Below, in pieces: positions 11,784 to 23,363 of a DNA stretch of 64,000 bases. Within the stretch, counting starts at the first letter, position 1, and the number at the start of each line of letters is the position of its first letter. The translations under genes were made by a program, and so were the position numbers. Source of the stretch: Diprion similis. Taxonomy: Eukaryota; Arthropoda; Insecta; Hymenoptera; Diprionidae. The stretch lies in NCBI RefSeq assembly GCF_021155765.1, contig NC_060111.1:10849981-10913980 (forward strand), given 5' to 3'. The notes below the pieces were generated by a model. The model saw nothing but the letters and a program-made list of their open reading frames with translations, did no database searches and was not told the origin of the DNA.

Positions 11784-14700
11784 ATGCCGAAAACTAAAAA
11801 ACAAAGCTATACGAAACGTAAGGAACGAAAAACTGAGGCGATACGATCTGCGCGAATAAATAAGACCGCTGCTCCGAAGCCCGCTACGGTAGCTAGTAAA
11901 GATCTGCATTCGGTGCTACAGATTGCGGATGACAATGAGGCGATAGATGTGCAAAGTATAATACGTAAAAATCAGGCAGCGATCAGAGCCCGCATTTCAG
12001 ATACAAACGTGAGTTGACTGATGACTGTATAAACCCGTTCCTCAAAGTTCTTGAAAAACTGGAATGTCTGTAGTATTAATAAATCGTATCATAAACTAGG
12101 ACACGTGCAAAGTTGTTATACAGATCTGGTTAGTTGTACGTCAAAATTCTTACCGCTTCAAATATTACAGTATCACTTTCCACAAATCAGATACTTCACA
12201 AGAAGAATCTATGAGCTGATAAAATTGGTGGGAAAAATTAATTATATAGACAATGCTTTAACGTTGGGGAATGTAAGTATTTCAAAAGAAATATCAAACC
12301 AAACGGTCGAGCAAGCTTCCACCCATCAACTGTATTCCAAAGAAATCAGTTTAAACGAAGATGAAATTCAAAGCGAATATAAGCAGGCATTTAACGAACT
12401 ATGTAAACAGTCAATGAATACACCGATATTACCGTGCATGTCATGCGAAAAATTGTGTTATCGTAGGTATACGCGAGATATTAAAAAATTGAAAAAACCA
12501 TTAACGGGACCGTATTGGACTCAATTACTAGAACATATTGATGCAACTGGTTCTGATTCGAATTACATTTGTGATTATTGTATAGACCGATTCCGTCATA
12601 ACGAGATGCCACCTACTTGTATCTTGAATCGGCTGATTGTATATGAAGTACCCCGATTTCTGACAACCCTTAACGATTACGAAAAAATTCTTATTTAGCG
12701 AGCAAAGGCATTCCAAACTGTACAACGAATGGGTACAGTAGCGAAAAAAAATCTACCGCATAAGTTGCGAATACAGAAAGTAAGGGGTCGAACTTTCCAC
12801 TTGCCGCTACCTCTAGAAGAAACGTTAAAAAAATTACCCGCACAAACCGATGCACTTAACGCTAACCACGAGCTGTTCATGCTGGTCTGTGGGTTGCCAA
12901 ACTAATTAAAAGTAGTATGGAGTAATTTGGTAGACGTAAATAAAATTCACGAAACACTAATGTGGCTTGGACAAAATAATCCGTTTTATTCAGAGTTTCA
13001 ATTGCCTGCTGAACCAAATTCCTTACTAGATTCGCTGAAGCAGGATATAGAAATTCAAGTAAAATCAGATGAATTAGATTTAAAAGAAGAAAACAGATTA
13101 CCAGCAGAATGCAAAGGCAACGGATCAAATAAACGTCGAGCAATCTTGACGCAAATACTGGATAGTGAAGACTATTACGAACAGTATACTATATATCCTA
13201 TAAACGGTGATAGAGATAACAAAAGTGCAACAGCTCTATATCAGTTGCTCGAAGTAGACGAGCTGCCGTTAAGTAACTGGGAGACACATTTAGATGTCAT
13301 GTGTTTTCCCGATTTATACCCATACGGCAATAACGGCCAGCATCAGAAGCGTACATTTGTTTTGCGAGACTACGATCTTATCAAATGCAGATTAATGTCC
13401 AAACATCCCACCTACAGGCTAAATCAACAATATCTTTTTTACTTATTGCACGATTCGAACATACGTCAACTGAGGAGCGGTATATTTCACAAAATTAATG
13501 TGATCAACCCAGAAGAAAAGATGGAAGGAATTCTAACAACTGTTTTCGCGAGATTGCGTAACACAGACCAGTACTGGTGCACGCCTAGAATCGATCTAGG
13601 TTCCATGGTTCTTAATTACGGACCAGCGACATGGTTTCCCACACTAAGTCCAAGCGAATGGATGTGGGATGATTTAGCCGAATATATACGAAATATTAAC
13701 GGACCGAAAATGGCCCATATGTCTACAAGCGAACTTGTAGCAGCAGATCCGGTATCTACCTCGCGATATCTCGATAACAAATTTTAGGCGATGTTAAAAT
13801 TCATATGTTCGAAAGATAGTCCAATTGGGAAGATCGAGCATTATTTCTGGAGACACAAATACCAAGGCAGGGGTACGCAACATTTTCATTTGTTAATTTG
13901 GGTTAAAGACGCACCCACGATTGGTGAATCTTCGACGGAAGACGTGGGCAAATTTATATCCAAATACGTGACTTGCAGATTACCCGATAAGAATATCTCG
14001 CCCACGTTACATCGCCGTGTAGACCCGCATCAGAGGCATACGCATAACGATTACTGTATGTGAAACAAAAAGACAAAGAATGGATTTGTCAAAGTATGTA
14101 GATTCGGTTTCCCGTGACCGGTTACGGATTCGATAATAATGCGAGACGTGGCAGTGTCTATAGTGGGTAGAAAACAATTAAAAGCAAAAAGTCGACTGTA
14201 CGATCTGCCCCGGTCAGGCGAAAAGGCCTTTATCAATGATTACAATCCTGTTGTCCTGGTTGCATGAGAAGGCAATATGGACATACAATTCATGGGTGAA
14301 AAGTCAACAATACTGAATTGGTATTGTACTAGATATACGAATAAAACTGAAACTGGTAACACGACAGAAATGTTCGATAATATTAATTCCACCAAATCAT
14401 TGAGCAGTCGGCTTTGGAGTGTAGCCTTGCACAGTTTGAATAACAGAGAATGCGGAGCTTTGGAAGCTGCCGATACATTACTAGGGATTTCTTTGTACGG
14501 AAGTGACCCCGACTCAACTATTAAATGGTTAGATGTAAATCAAATTAGGAACAGAAAAGTTAAACCTTACAAAATTGTAGAAAATTGCATCCGGAATCGA
14601 CAGATCTTTTTTACCCGTCGCTTATAGACAATTACTATCCAGATAGACCGGTAGAATTAGAGTCGGTTAATTTGTACGATTTTGCAAAATGGTATGAAAT

Positions 14701-16064
14701 TACAAAAGTATATCCTACCAACACAGAAGTAGAAATATACGATCTTGGTCGTGGTTTGTATCTGAAAAAAAGGAAACGTGGTTATCTAATAAATCACTAT
14801 CAATATAATCCGAACGTAGAGCCCGAAAAATATTTCCATGCATTGTTGCTCTTTTTTAAGTCGTGGCGAGACACCGATGAGCTGAAAGGTACCTACGGTT
14901 CATACGCTGCGGCATTCGACAATGGCAAATCTGAAATGATAAAAGCACTCAAATATCACGAGCGATTGTTTGATATTCAAAAAGAATTCGAGCATGTGAA
15001 AGAATTAATTGTGCAGAAACTAGATGATCTATCAAGACAGTTCAGTCGCCTGAGCTCGCGCCTCACAATCAGCCAAGAATCGAATGGCAATAATAGGGAT
15101 AATCCATTAGGTTTTCAGCCGATCGAGGCTAACTTAGCTATGCAGGAATTAAATAATGCGGACGGACAAACAACGGAAGTCGATGTGACTGAAATGATAG
15201 TACAACTGAATAACGAACAGAAGTGTATATTTGATAGTGTAACAAACACCTTGCTTTCGAACAATAAAGATAAGGTATTGAGGATGTTTGTAAGCGGGAC
15301 GGGTGTACTGGTAAAAGCTTCCTCATAAAAACCATTCGATGCTGGACAAAGCAAATCCTTGGCCAGACAACGGCTGTTACAGCACCAACAGGCCTGGCTG
15401 CTTTTTAACGTCGACGGACTGACGGTACATAGACTGTTTCAACTACCAGTTGAGCATGGCGGTACGATCAAAAATAAAGAATTGTCCGACGAAGTATTAA
15501 AAATCTTGCGGACAGAATTGAAAAATGTAGTGTTGTTCATCATAGATGAAGTATCAATGATTTCCAATGTAATCTTGATCTACATTCACTTGCGTTTATC
15601 TGAAATATTTAATACTAAAAACACATGCGATGTTGGTTCAGCGGAAAACACATTATAGTTATGGGTGATTTGTTGCAGCTACCACCAGTTAACGCGGATT
15701 CAGCGTATTTAACGTTAAAAAAAGATGAAGTACAGAAATATCTCGGTTCGGTCGGTGCTGTTAATCTTTGGGCCGATTTGTTCGCGTACGATGAGCTTCA
15801 GATAAATGTACGTCAACAGAATGACTCAACGTACCAAGATATATTGTCTCGAGTACGGTTTGGAATTATGACAAGTGAGGATCAGATAGTTCTCGAGTCA
15901 AGAAAAATTAAATTCAGTGGTCAATCGGTACGTGCAAGACTCGAAGAGTTATGCAATTTTATCAATCAACTACCACTCGATACAGTCTGTTTGTTTCCAA
16001 CTCGTAATCAGTGTGATATTTTGAATACGGCTATGCCAGCTAAAATTCCAGACGAGGAAATACA
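11784..16064 (+). pseudogene. Helitron Rep-helicase, 5' and central part (decayed)
   Basis: Rolling-circle transposase of a Helitron, which nicks and unwinds single-stranded transposon DNA. A basic N-terminus is followed by a Cys-rich pair (CMSCEKLC and CDYC, 12434-12579), as in helicase-associated domains of insect Helitrons. The HUH nuclease motif is QHFHLLIW (about 13880). The paired-Tyr motif is WYCTRYTNK (14310-14350). Pif1 helicase follows: a P-loop destroyed by an indel near 15303-15306, APTG (15376), the DEXX-box FIIDEVSM (15539) and GDLLQLPPV (15665). In-frame stops sit at 12015, 12030, 12696, 12903, 13785, 14061, 14103 and 14262, with frameshifts near 14590, 15305 and 15650. The frame stops exactly at the Polinton TIR (16065). 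The remaining helicase motifs are at 49715-50178 on the other strand. The nuclease and helicase identity is firm; activity is excluded. Confidence 0.9.
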
Positions 16065-16553
16065 AGTAGCAATACAAGGGGGATTCTGCGTAGAAATACC
16101 TACTTTACCGGCAAAGCACCCTCCCCCCGCCGCCGCCCAGCCCGGACGCAAACCCATCAAGGTTATCCCCACTCCGGCGAGCCGTCAGCGTTCTGCGTTA
16201 CAATCACTTTGAGTCTTGTCGGTAAGGGGTTACCATCGTTTTGATCCTTGTCGGTAAGAAATCCCCTAGATTGGTGTGCCGGTCGGTAAGAAATCCCCTA
16301 GATTGGCGTGCCGGTCGGTAAGAAATTCCCTAAATTGACGTGCCGGTCGGTAAGAAATCATGCCGGTCGGTAAGAAGTGCTCTGTCAGTTACCTTAGATC
16401 TTACCCTTACCATGCTTATCGATCGTGATCGAGCGGGATCGAGAATCTGCCTTACCGAGCGCAACCGCGAACCCTCAAACGTTCGAGCGCACCCCCGTGA
16501 ATCCTCGCACGTGTCGCGTTGATAGCTTCCAGAAAGTTCTAGAAGATTCTCCA
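16065..16553 (+). repeat. Polinton terminal inverted repeat, copy 1
   Basis: Begins AGTAGCAATACAAGGGGG and is near-identical to 50185-50695. The flanking 6 bp are AATACA (16059-16064) here and TGTATT (50179-50184) at the other copy, reverse complements of each other. That is the 6-bp target duplication expected of Polintons, seen after one end was inverted. Five subterminal tandem units containing CCGGTCGGTAAGAAAT lie at about 16240-16380. Copy 2 has a roughly 22-bp internal duplication relative to this copy. Confidence 0.85.
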
Positions 16554-16983
16554 ACGATCGAGAGGTTTCGAGGCGGAAGTCCGACGTTGGGGAGGCTTAC
16601 GCAATGACTCCGACAAGTTTCGACTTGACGTCGCGATGCCCGAGGTCGAAGGATTGCGGTGCGACGTTGAATACGACGACCCTGAACGAATTCTCGGAAT
16701 TTTAGGCTGACAAACAGTTCTCGGAATCGGTCGACGAGTTTCGACTTGACGTCGAAAGGCCTGCGTCCATCGGTTTTCGGTGCAACGTTGAATTCTGGAA
16801 GGTTCCGGAGCCGTGAGAAAGATAACCTGCGACCCTGAACGGATTCTCGGAATCTTAGGCAGACAAACAATTCTCGGAATCGTCCGACGAGTCGCGACTT
16901 GACGTCGAGAGGCCTGCGTCCATCGGTTTTCGGTGCAACGTTGAATTCTGGAAGGTTCTGAGCGCCTGGTGGGAGAAATATGG

Positions 16984-16991
16984 TATAAAAG
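16984..16991 (+). promoter_or_regulatory. TATA box of the Polinton-end gene
   Basis: TATAAAAG lies about 200 bp upstream of the ATG at 17194. The leader between them lacks a long frame. Confidence 0.5.
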
Positions 16992-17193
16992 CCTGAATTT
17001 CAGAACGTTATTCTCACAACGATTCTTCAGCTCTCATGAAGAGAACCTCCGACAAAGCACAACTACGCCGGCGAATTGATCTGTTCTTAAAAAATCTTGA
17101 AGACTTGAAAAAAATCGTTCATTAAAAATCTGAACTTAACAAAGTGACAAAGAAGTTGGAAAGTTTGAAATTGTGAAAAAATTAACAACAACA

Positions 17194-17514
17194 ATGGATT
17201 TCACAAAATTAAACCAAATTGGCAAACTGCAAGAATTCCTACCAACGAGGAAGCTATCCGACTTGGAAGTTTTGAAAAATTACCGAATCACAAGTGTCAG
17301 GAGGGTACAGACTCGATTTGGTCAACGGCTGGTCGTCGATGTGGATGCGACGTTCAGCGTCTTTCTCCCGACACGCATGGCGAAGGTACTCTGCGAGGAC
17401 GACGGTCTGATGCAGAACTTGGTGCAGGCTGTCGAGGAGGATCGCTTGCTGCTGAAGTATCTGGGCGGCCAGTATAACCCGGTGGAATTCACCGATGCGT
17501 CGACTCTCGAATAA
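17194..17514 (+). CDS. Small Polinton-end protein, possible OB-fold
   Basis: A reading frame of 106 codons beginning at the ATG in ACAACAATGG (17194). A same-frame GTG at 17173 is less likely to be used. After a helical start, the core reads as alternating strands: YRITSVRRVQTRFGQRLVV, then a hydrophobic strand ending FSVFLPTRM, then an acidic tail with LKYLGG. This strand-rich pattern resembles a single-stranded-DNA-binding OB-fold, but no diagnostic residue proves it. It lies inside the Polinton end, downstream of the TIR and a TATA box, and has no stop or frameshift, in contrast to the Helitron beside it. I recall similar small proteins in arthropod genomes but cannot assign a function. 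Confidence 0.55.
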   Translation: MDFTKLNQIGKLQEFLPTRKLSDLEVLKNYRITSVRRVQTRFGQRLVVDVDATFSVFLPTRMAKVLCEDDGLMQNLVQAVEEDRLLLKYLGGQYNPVEFTDASTLE

Positions 17515-17772
17515 GTTTGCACTTAATTTAAATTTTAGACATTTAAGCAAAATTATGTGCATTATTGTTTTAAGGAATATATTTTTTCACAAAATTACAA
17601 AATACTACTACTACTACGACTGTACTACGACTGTACTACTACTCCACACATGATTATAATGAGGGGTCTGTTGAAAGCTGTTACATTGATCTGAAACACA
17701 CACAAACACAACAAAAACTGTAACTTCAGAAAATTTTAATATGCCCTAGAATCACGTAAGTTTTGTAGTTTT

Positions 17773-18214
17773 TGTTACGGTACAGGGGGACGGCAGTCCA
17801 TGTACCCACCCGATGGTGTTGGTTCGGGTGCTATTTTTGTAGGTTCGTAGTCGTCGCCGTTCTCGTTCAGGGAACGGACGGGAAAGAACAGTAATTAGAG
17901 AATGATTATAACTTTTATTTTGATTTGGAAATTGAGTGAAGTCGATGAAGAGTAGTTGAGACAATGGTTTTGGGGAACGGGAGTTGAAGTTGAATGTAAG
18001 AAGTGAGAGCGTTGGAATGAGAGTGAGTCTTTTGCATGAGAAAATGAGCGAGGATACAGGGTAGAGGGGGATCGAAATAGCTAGGTAAGCGCGATAGCGA
18101 GTGGTGTAAGCCAAGATGGAAATAGGATGACAAGATATGGAGTGTGGAAATGGTAGGTAAAGACAAGCGTCGAGGAAGGTGGGAGAGACGTGAGGCGGGA
18201 CGTCGGACGTAACA
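17773..18214 (-). repeat. 3' LTR of the macro-domain gypsy element
   Basis: This 442-bp repeat (plus-strand ends TGTTACGG..GACGTAACA) matches 35584-36025 and the solo copy 36434-36874. On the minus strand it is preceded by a purine tract, GAAGGGGGGGCG, the plus-strand primer site, so this is the 3' LTR. It differs from the 5' LTR at many positions, so the insertion is not recent. The base before it belongs to the Polinton end; 5 bp of flank (GTTTT) do not match the far flank (CATCC). Confidence 0.85.
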
Positions 18215-18465
18215 CGCCCCCCCTTCGGGAAGAACATTCGGTGAGGGTACAGAGCCGAATGTTCGAAGGAAAACCGAATTTTTGGGTAATGTATCGACTC
18301 ACTTACGAAAGATTACAATATAGTTTGCCTTAAAGAGTATAGCGCCTAGGGTTAATGCGCGTTTAAGCGGGTTAGTATACATTTTTAGCAGAAATGTTTT
18401 TTTTTTTTGTAACAATAGGTATGTTCTTATAGTTTAAGTGCGTAGTAGTTACATATTATAAAGAT

Positions 18466-18671
18466 ACAATTATAATTAAATTATAATTTTAGGGTTTTGA
18501 TTGTAGATAATATAGATACAATCAAAGTTAAATAACAATGTCAGGGGTATAATTGTAGATAGTATATATACGATTATAGTTAAATTATAATTTTTAAAGT
18601 TTTGATTGTAGAAAGTATAGATACAATCAAAGTTGAATGACAGTGTCAGGGGTATAATTGTAGATAGTATA
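18466..18671. repeat. AT-rich minisatellite, block 1
   Basis: Repeated unit of about 110 bp with the words TTATAGTTAAATTATAATTTT, GTTTTGATTGTAGA and AATGACAATGTCAGGGGTAT. It lies in the 3' untranslated part of the macro-domain gypsy and is split by the TIR element that follows. Confidence 0.75.
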
Positions 18672-21367
18672 CCGGGACCATCTCTAGAAACTAAACAGGA
18701 ACTGCGCATGCGCCAAATGATTCAATTTTATTGGTCAGCGAAATTGCCCCGCGGAGTAATTTTCGTCAGCTAACCAAGGCGACCAACGTACACGAAATGT
18801 GACAAGGCTCTGAATATCTCGCGCGTAAAGTAGCGTATTGAGGTTATGTTGATATTTATTCCTACTTATCGTGAATTTTCTACGAAAAGTGTCATTCAGC
18901 AATACCGTAGTTGATATTAGAAGATATTTAATCGACACAATAAAGGCGTCAATGGAGAAACAAATATCAAAAGCTACAGAAATTGGATCAGTTATTTATT
19001 GAAAGAAGAAATCTGAAATTAAATGTGGAACGTCATCAACGAGTAGGAGTCTAGACAAACTGAGGCAGGTAAGTAAAAATATTGTTTATTTCAAACAGAT
19101 TCTTTATTTACATAAAATTACAAATAAATGGATTGTTGAAACCCAGTAGAAGGTTGCTCCAGAGTAGATTTGTTACAGTGCAGTGCTCCGGAAGCCAGTA
19201 ATCAGTGCCAATGAACATGAAATATTAAAATAAAATCAGTAACAAGGAATAAAAGAAATAGTGTATCTTGAAACACAAAGCTTGGGAGTGCAAAAAGTAG
19301 CAATTCGTTTTTCTGTCGCAATTTATTGAAAATTAGTGGTATTCAAAACATTTAGAAGCTCTTGTCTGATGATAATATCTTTTAATATTTTCAGGTGGGA
19401 AACAACCATCATCGAAGCGAGACTAAAGTTGTCAGGCTTCGAAGCGTGTGAGTAAATTTCTGATACTATGATATTTGCATATTACAATATTTTCACATGT
19501 ATTCAATGATAAAATTCGTTTGTTCTGACAGATTTAAAGTTTCAAATTTGGATAATAGGATGAAAATCATACCTTACCTGATGGTCGAAACGTTTTGGTG
19601 GCTAGGACCCTAGTTTCTCGATTGGTGCCACCGTTCCAACCATCGAACCTGGTTGTTCCGTTGTTCCATTAGACAACAGGTTTTCGAAGGAATTTCTTCT
19701 GGTCATCGCCATCTTCTGAACATCAGTCGTGGCAAAATTGAAGAGCACGACACGCTACAGATCATGGTGTTTGAATATTCCATTATTTCAGATCTATCGA
19801 GCCAATAGTAATAAGTTTGTTATTCAACAATTGCTGCTAACTAATTTTACAGAGCAATCATTCCGTGCACCATTGTAATCCAAGCAGTATTATTGGCCCG
19901 CATTATTTTTCAAATTTTATTTTCGGCAGTTTTGATATTTTATTTTTCACTCTCTTGGTATTCAATTCAGATGAATAGTGTTTCAAGTGTTAAATCAGAT
20001 TCCAAGGATGAATTTTGATGTGTAAACTGAACCAATCGCAATCTAAAAATGTTGGATAACTTCAGTTGAAAATGTCTCTAAAGTCAATATTAATCGACAG
20101 TATCATCTGACTAGCTAGTTGCAGCTATCATCCGTGCTTGAGCCTCGTTCAACCCCGGCAAGGTCTAAGGAATGCATTCACTTACTAGTACACGTTACAA
20201 ATGATCACTTTGTCTACAATAGGACTTACTTGCTGGCTAACTTTTTTATGATGAATCTTTATCAGGGAGTCATCCGGTAACTTATTGAAAGCTTGAAACC
20301 AGATTCAATTTTATACTCTTACAATGGTCCTTCATTGAAACTGAGAGTTTGTGAATCTCCATTCATTACAATTAATTCTGCATTCCATGTTAACACTGTT
20401 CGAAACAAAAAATCTCATCCTAAGATTGGAAATGGAATCTGCAATGCAAAAGTTATCTAGTGGCACAAGTTAAAAACAAAGAACCTTATAACGGTTTCTG
20501 CGACAGAGGGATTCTTTCCGGATATTCATGTTACTGGATGATGTTCGGAGCACTATGAACAAGATATTGTATTGGATTTAGGTTTAAGTAAATATTTTCA
20601 TGAACTTCAGTGAAAATTAGATATTCATTTGTTTCAAAGGAACAAGGGGTACAATGTTGAACCCGATAAGTCAATATTTTCATATGAATGTTCCGAACAT
20701 TACTCTAAAACATGATTATCCTCAAAGTTAATTGTGACACTGAGGCACATTTTGAAAATGTTGATTTTCAACTTGTGTCACAGAATGTTTCTGAGTTTTA
20801 CTCTTCGGATTAGATTTCTTTAGATTAGATTTGAAATTGAAAGAAACCGTAAGATCTACAACTTCCTTTTCCAACCAATAAAAGTGGCCGATGATCTCTG
20901 CATGTGTCATGAATTGAATGGGAAGAGAAGACATCAGCGAACAGCAGAGATGCTATTATTTTGGCTGTATTTTCTGTTGAAAGAAAAAAATTTCATTGTT
21001 ATTCTTAATGTATGAAGTAATGAAAATGATTGAATAAATTGTCCCCACCTACCTGCTTCGTTTCTTCCAAGCACCCAACATCTGAACAGATTTCTTGTTT
21101 CAATCGAATAGGACGAATTTTCAAAGAGCATCAGCATTAAATTCCGACCGTTCTTTGCACAATCAATTTTCAATAACAAATGCTTCCCAAGCCTTTCCGA
21201 GTGACTATCTCAATAACTTGAGATTCTAACCTCAAAAATGCATGTGAACTACATCGCCGACAGAAACAGAGTTTGAGAGCAGGGTCTCGGGGTGGCCAGA
21301 CTGCACGGACGACGGATTTAAATTCGCGCATGCGCAGTTCCTGTTTAGTTTCTAGAGATGGTCCCGG
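18672..21367. mobile_element. 2.7-kb DNA transposon with 42-bp perfect terminal inverted repeats
   Basis: The 42 bp at 18672-18713 are the exact reverse complement of 21326-21367 (outer end CCGGGACCATCTCTAG). The element sits inside the minisatellite, which resumes directly after it. Comparison with the uninterrupted unit GATAGTATATATACG fits a 2-bp TA target duplication. The inner side of each TIR has TGCGCATGCGC, the consensus palindrome of NRF-1/erect-wing factors. The interior (about 2.6 kb) has no long reading frame. A broken stretch near 20280-20600 could be a decayed transposase, but I cannot place it in a superfamily. Confidence 0.8.
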
Positions 21368-21471
21368 TATATACGATTATAGTTAAATTATAATTTTGAG
21401 GGTTTCGATTGTAGATATCATAGATACAAGTCAAAGTTAAATGACAATGTCAGGGTTATAATTGTAGATAG
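21368..21471. repeat. AT-rich minisatellite, block 2
   Basis: Same unit as block 1, interrupted at 21472 by the TGTGACG-ended segment and resumed at about 27664. Confidence 0.7.
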
Positions 21472-22724
21472 TGTGACGAGGCAATCAGCAGTCGGGCCGA
21501 ACACCTGTTCACCCGTTAACCGATTCCTGAAATCAACCCGCTGCCGCCACCTCGTCACTAGGCCCCGAACCCTTCGGGCCGCGCGAAACCCCTACGAGCC
21601 GCGCGCAACCCCGCGAGCCGCACGCAACCCCTAAGGGCCCTAAGTGCCCGCCAGGCACGCGCGCTGCTCGCATCAAGGGTTCCGCGAGCCAACCCTTATG
21701 GAGGGCCGTTTGGCCCATTGTAAAGACAGTCTCTGCTACACCAGGCTCAGACTCATCCAGGTAACAGGCGCGACTGTTATCTCGTAGTTGGAAGTGTGAA
21801 TAGATTATGCTAGCCGCATATATCTATATCACACCATAGAATCACCTGTCCGGCCTTCCGCCGAAATATATACACCGTTCCGTCATATGTATAAATATAT
21901 ATACCATTCCGATATATATATATATATATACCATTCCGATACAAATACGTATCATTACCGGCCGTCCGCCGTTTACTAAATATTAGTATACCATAATATA
22001 TAGTATACCATTTACCTTGTTATAAATATATGTATACCATTCCGATACAAATACGTATCATTACCGGCCGTACGCCATTTACTAAATATTCATATACCAT
22101 AATATGAAGTGTACCTTTTTTTTTACCTTGTTATATATATATATATATATATCTATAAAGATATATAACATAAATATATAAACATATATATCCATTGTAC
22201 CGGCACCACCGATCTATTACCTGTCATACCTTGTCTAGTACATAAAGATATTTCTTGACCTTTTGTACATATATATATGTTAGTTATAATAATTTGTTAA
22301 AAACCAAGTTGATTGCGGCATACGCTTTTTGTATTTCTGTTTTTCCTAGCGATCCGAAGTGACGCTTGAATAAAACTACAATTATCAATTTAATAACGTG
22401 TCCAATTATTTACTTATCCTACTCCCTCCTATAAACTGACCCTGGTCGACTCCGAGCACCCGGCTGGGGGGGGGGGGGTGCAACCACCACCAAAGGGTAA
22501 TCCGACGCGGGCACTTAGGGCCCTTAGGGGTTGCGTGCGGCTCGCGGGGTTGCGCGCGGCTCGCGGGGTTGCGCGCGGCTCGCGGGGTTGCGCGCGGTTC
22601 GTAGGGGTTGCGCGCGGCCCGAAGGGTTCGGGGCCTAGTGACGAGGTGGCGGCAACGGGTTGATTTCAGGAATCGGTTAACGGGTGAACAGGTGTTTGGC
22701 CCGACTGCTGATTGCCTCGTCACA
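21472..22724 (-). repeat. 1.25-kb LTR-like segment with long inverted ends
   Basis: The plus strand starts TGTGACGAGGCAATC and ends GATTGCCTCGTCACA. The outer about 180-220 bp (21472-21651 and about 22507-22724) are inverted copies, including a GC-rich tandem of GCGCGCAACCCCGCGAGCC units. The middle is AT-rich with dense TATA runs and an AATAAA word on the plus strand (about 22369). On the minus strand the right end follows a purine tract (GGAGGAGGGGAG), exactly where the 3' LTR of the gypsy element at 22725-27660 should begin. It may be a single LTR with palindromic arms, or two LTR pieces in opposite orientation. Confidence 0.6.
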
Positions 22725-22791
22725 CTCCCCTCCTCCTTCGGGAAGCGTGATTTCACGCTATACAGACGGGTGTTGGGTGGTGATTTGAGGC

Positions 22792-23259
22792 TTACGGTTT
22801 GGGGGTGCTGATGAACGTTATGTTGCCGGTCCGGTCCAAACGGATGACCTGCACCACCCCGTGCCGGTGAGGACGCCATTTCCGGGTCCCGACCGGGATC
22901 TCTACCTCCCCGCCGTCGGGCAGCTGGTGGCAGGCTGTCGGCCTTGATGGGACGGGTTGGCCGGTCGAGTACCCAGAATTGGTAGCCGGCTGTGTCCGCT
23001 GGTGGACGGCGGTGCGGATGGGGGTGGTTCTTGCTGATCGAGGGGTGGTCAGGATTCGGAGCGTCCCTCGGTACCGGCTTATCAGCGGCGCCTTGATGAC
23101 CTCTAACTCTGGTGTCGGTGCTGTAGCTGGTGGTCTCGGTCGGTCGGCCAACGTCCGGGTGTTCGGGACGATGGCCGGCCTCCTCGGGCCATCTACCTCG
23201 GCCGTCGGTGGTCTGACGGCCGGGATGTATAGCACTGGCCTTGTTGCTTTACGTTCCAT
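22792..23259 (-). CDS. Accessory frame between pol and 3' LTR, unknown
   Basis: Reading frame of 155 codons starting at the ATG at 23257-23259, downstream of integrase in the gypsy element. The product is rich in Pro, Arg and Thr, with a more structured end (VGTRKWRPHRHGVVQVIRLD). It occupies the position of an env gene but has no signal peptide, no membrane segment and no Cys pattern, so I do not call it an envelope. It could be a short Gag- or integrase-tail-like accessory protein, or non-functional. Confidence 0.35.
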   Translation of the reverse strand: MERKATRPVLYIPAVRPPTAEVDGPRRPAIVPNTRTLADRPRPPATAPTPELEVIKAPLISRYRGTLRILTTPRSARTTPIRTAVHQRTQPATNSGYSTGQPVPSRPTACHQLPDGGEVEIPVGTRKWRPHRHGVVQVIRLDRTGNITFISTPKP

Positions 23260-23363
23260 GTTGTTTTTTTTTTTTTTTTTTACAAGTTGTATCTCGGTCG
23301 ATCCCCAAATATAACTGATTATCTCAGGCCTCGGTAAGTGCTTATATAGTGAATTGTTTACTG

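Noticed and set aside
17752..18302. 161-codon minus-strand frame, with relatives at 35617-36116 and 36332-36884
   Set aside because: All lie within the three copies of one LTR, and differences between copies break them; non-coding.
20728..21179. Two minus-strand frames inside the TIR element as transposase
   Set aside because: Short (68 and 81 codons), with no DDE-type motif.
22406..22879. 157-codon minus-strand frame and plus-strand frames over the GC-rich tandem
   Set aside because: The frame spans an LTR boundary and a GC-rich tandem repeat, and has no protein motif.
22792..23259. Envelope gene for the tRNA-Lys gypsy
   Set aside because: No signal peptide, transmembrane helix or Cys pattern; kept only as an unknown accessory frame.
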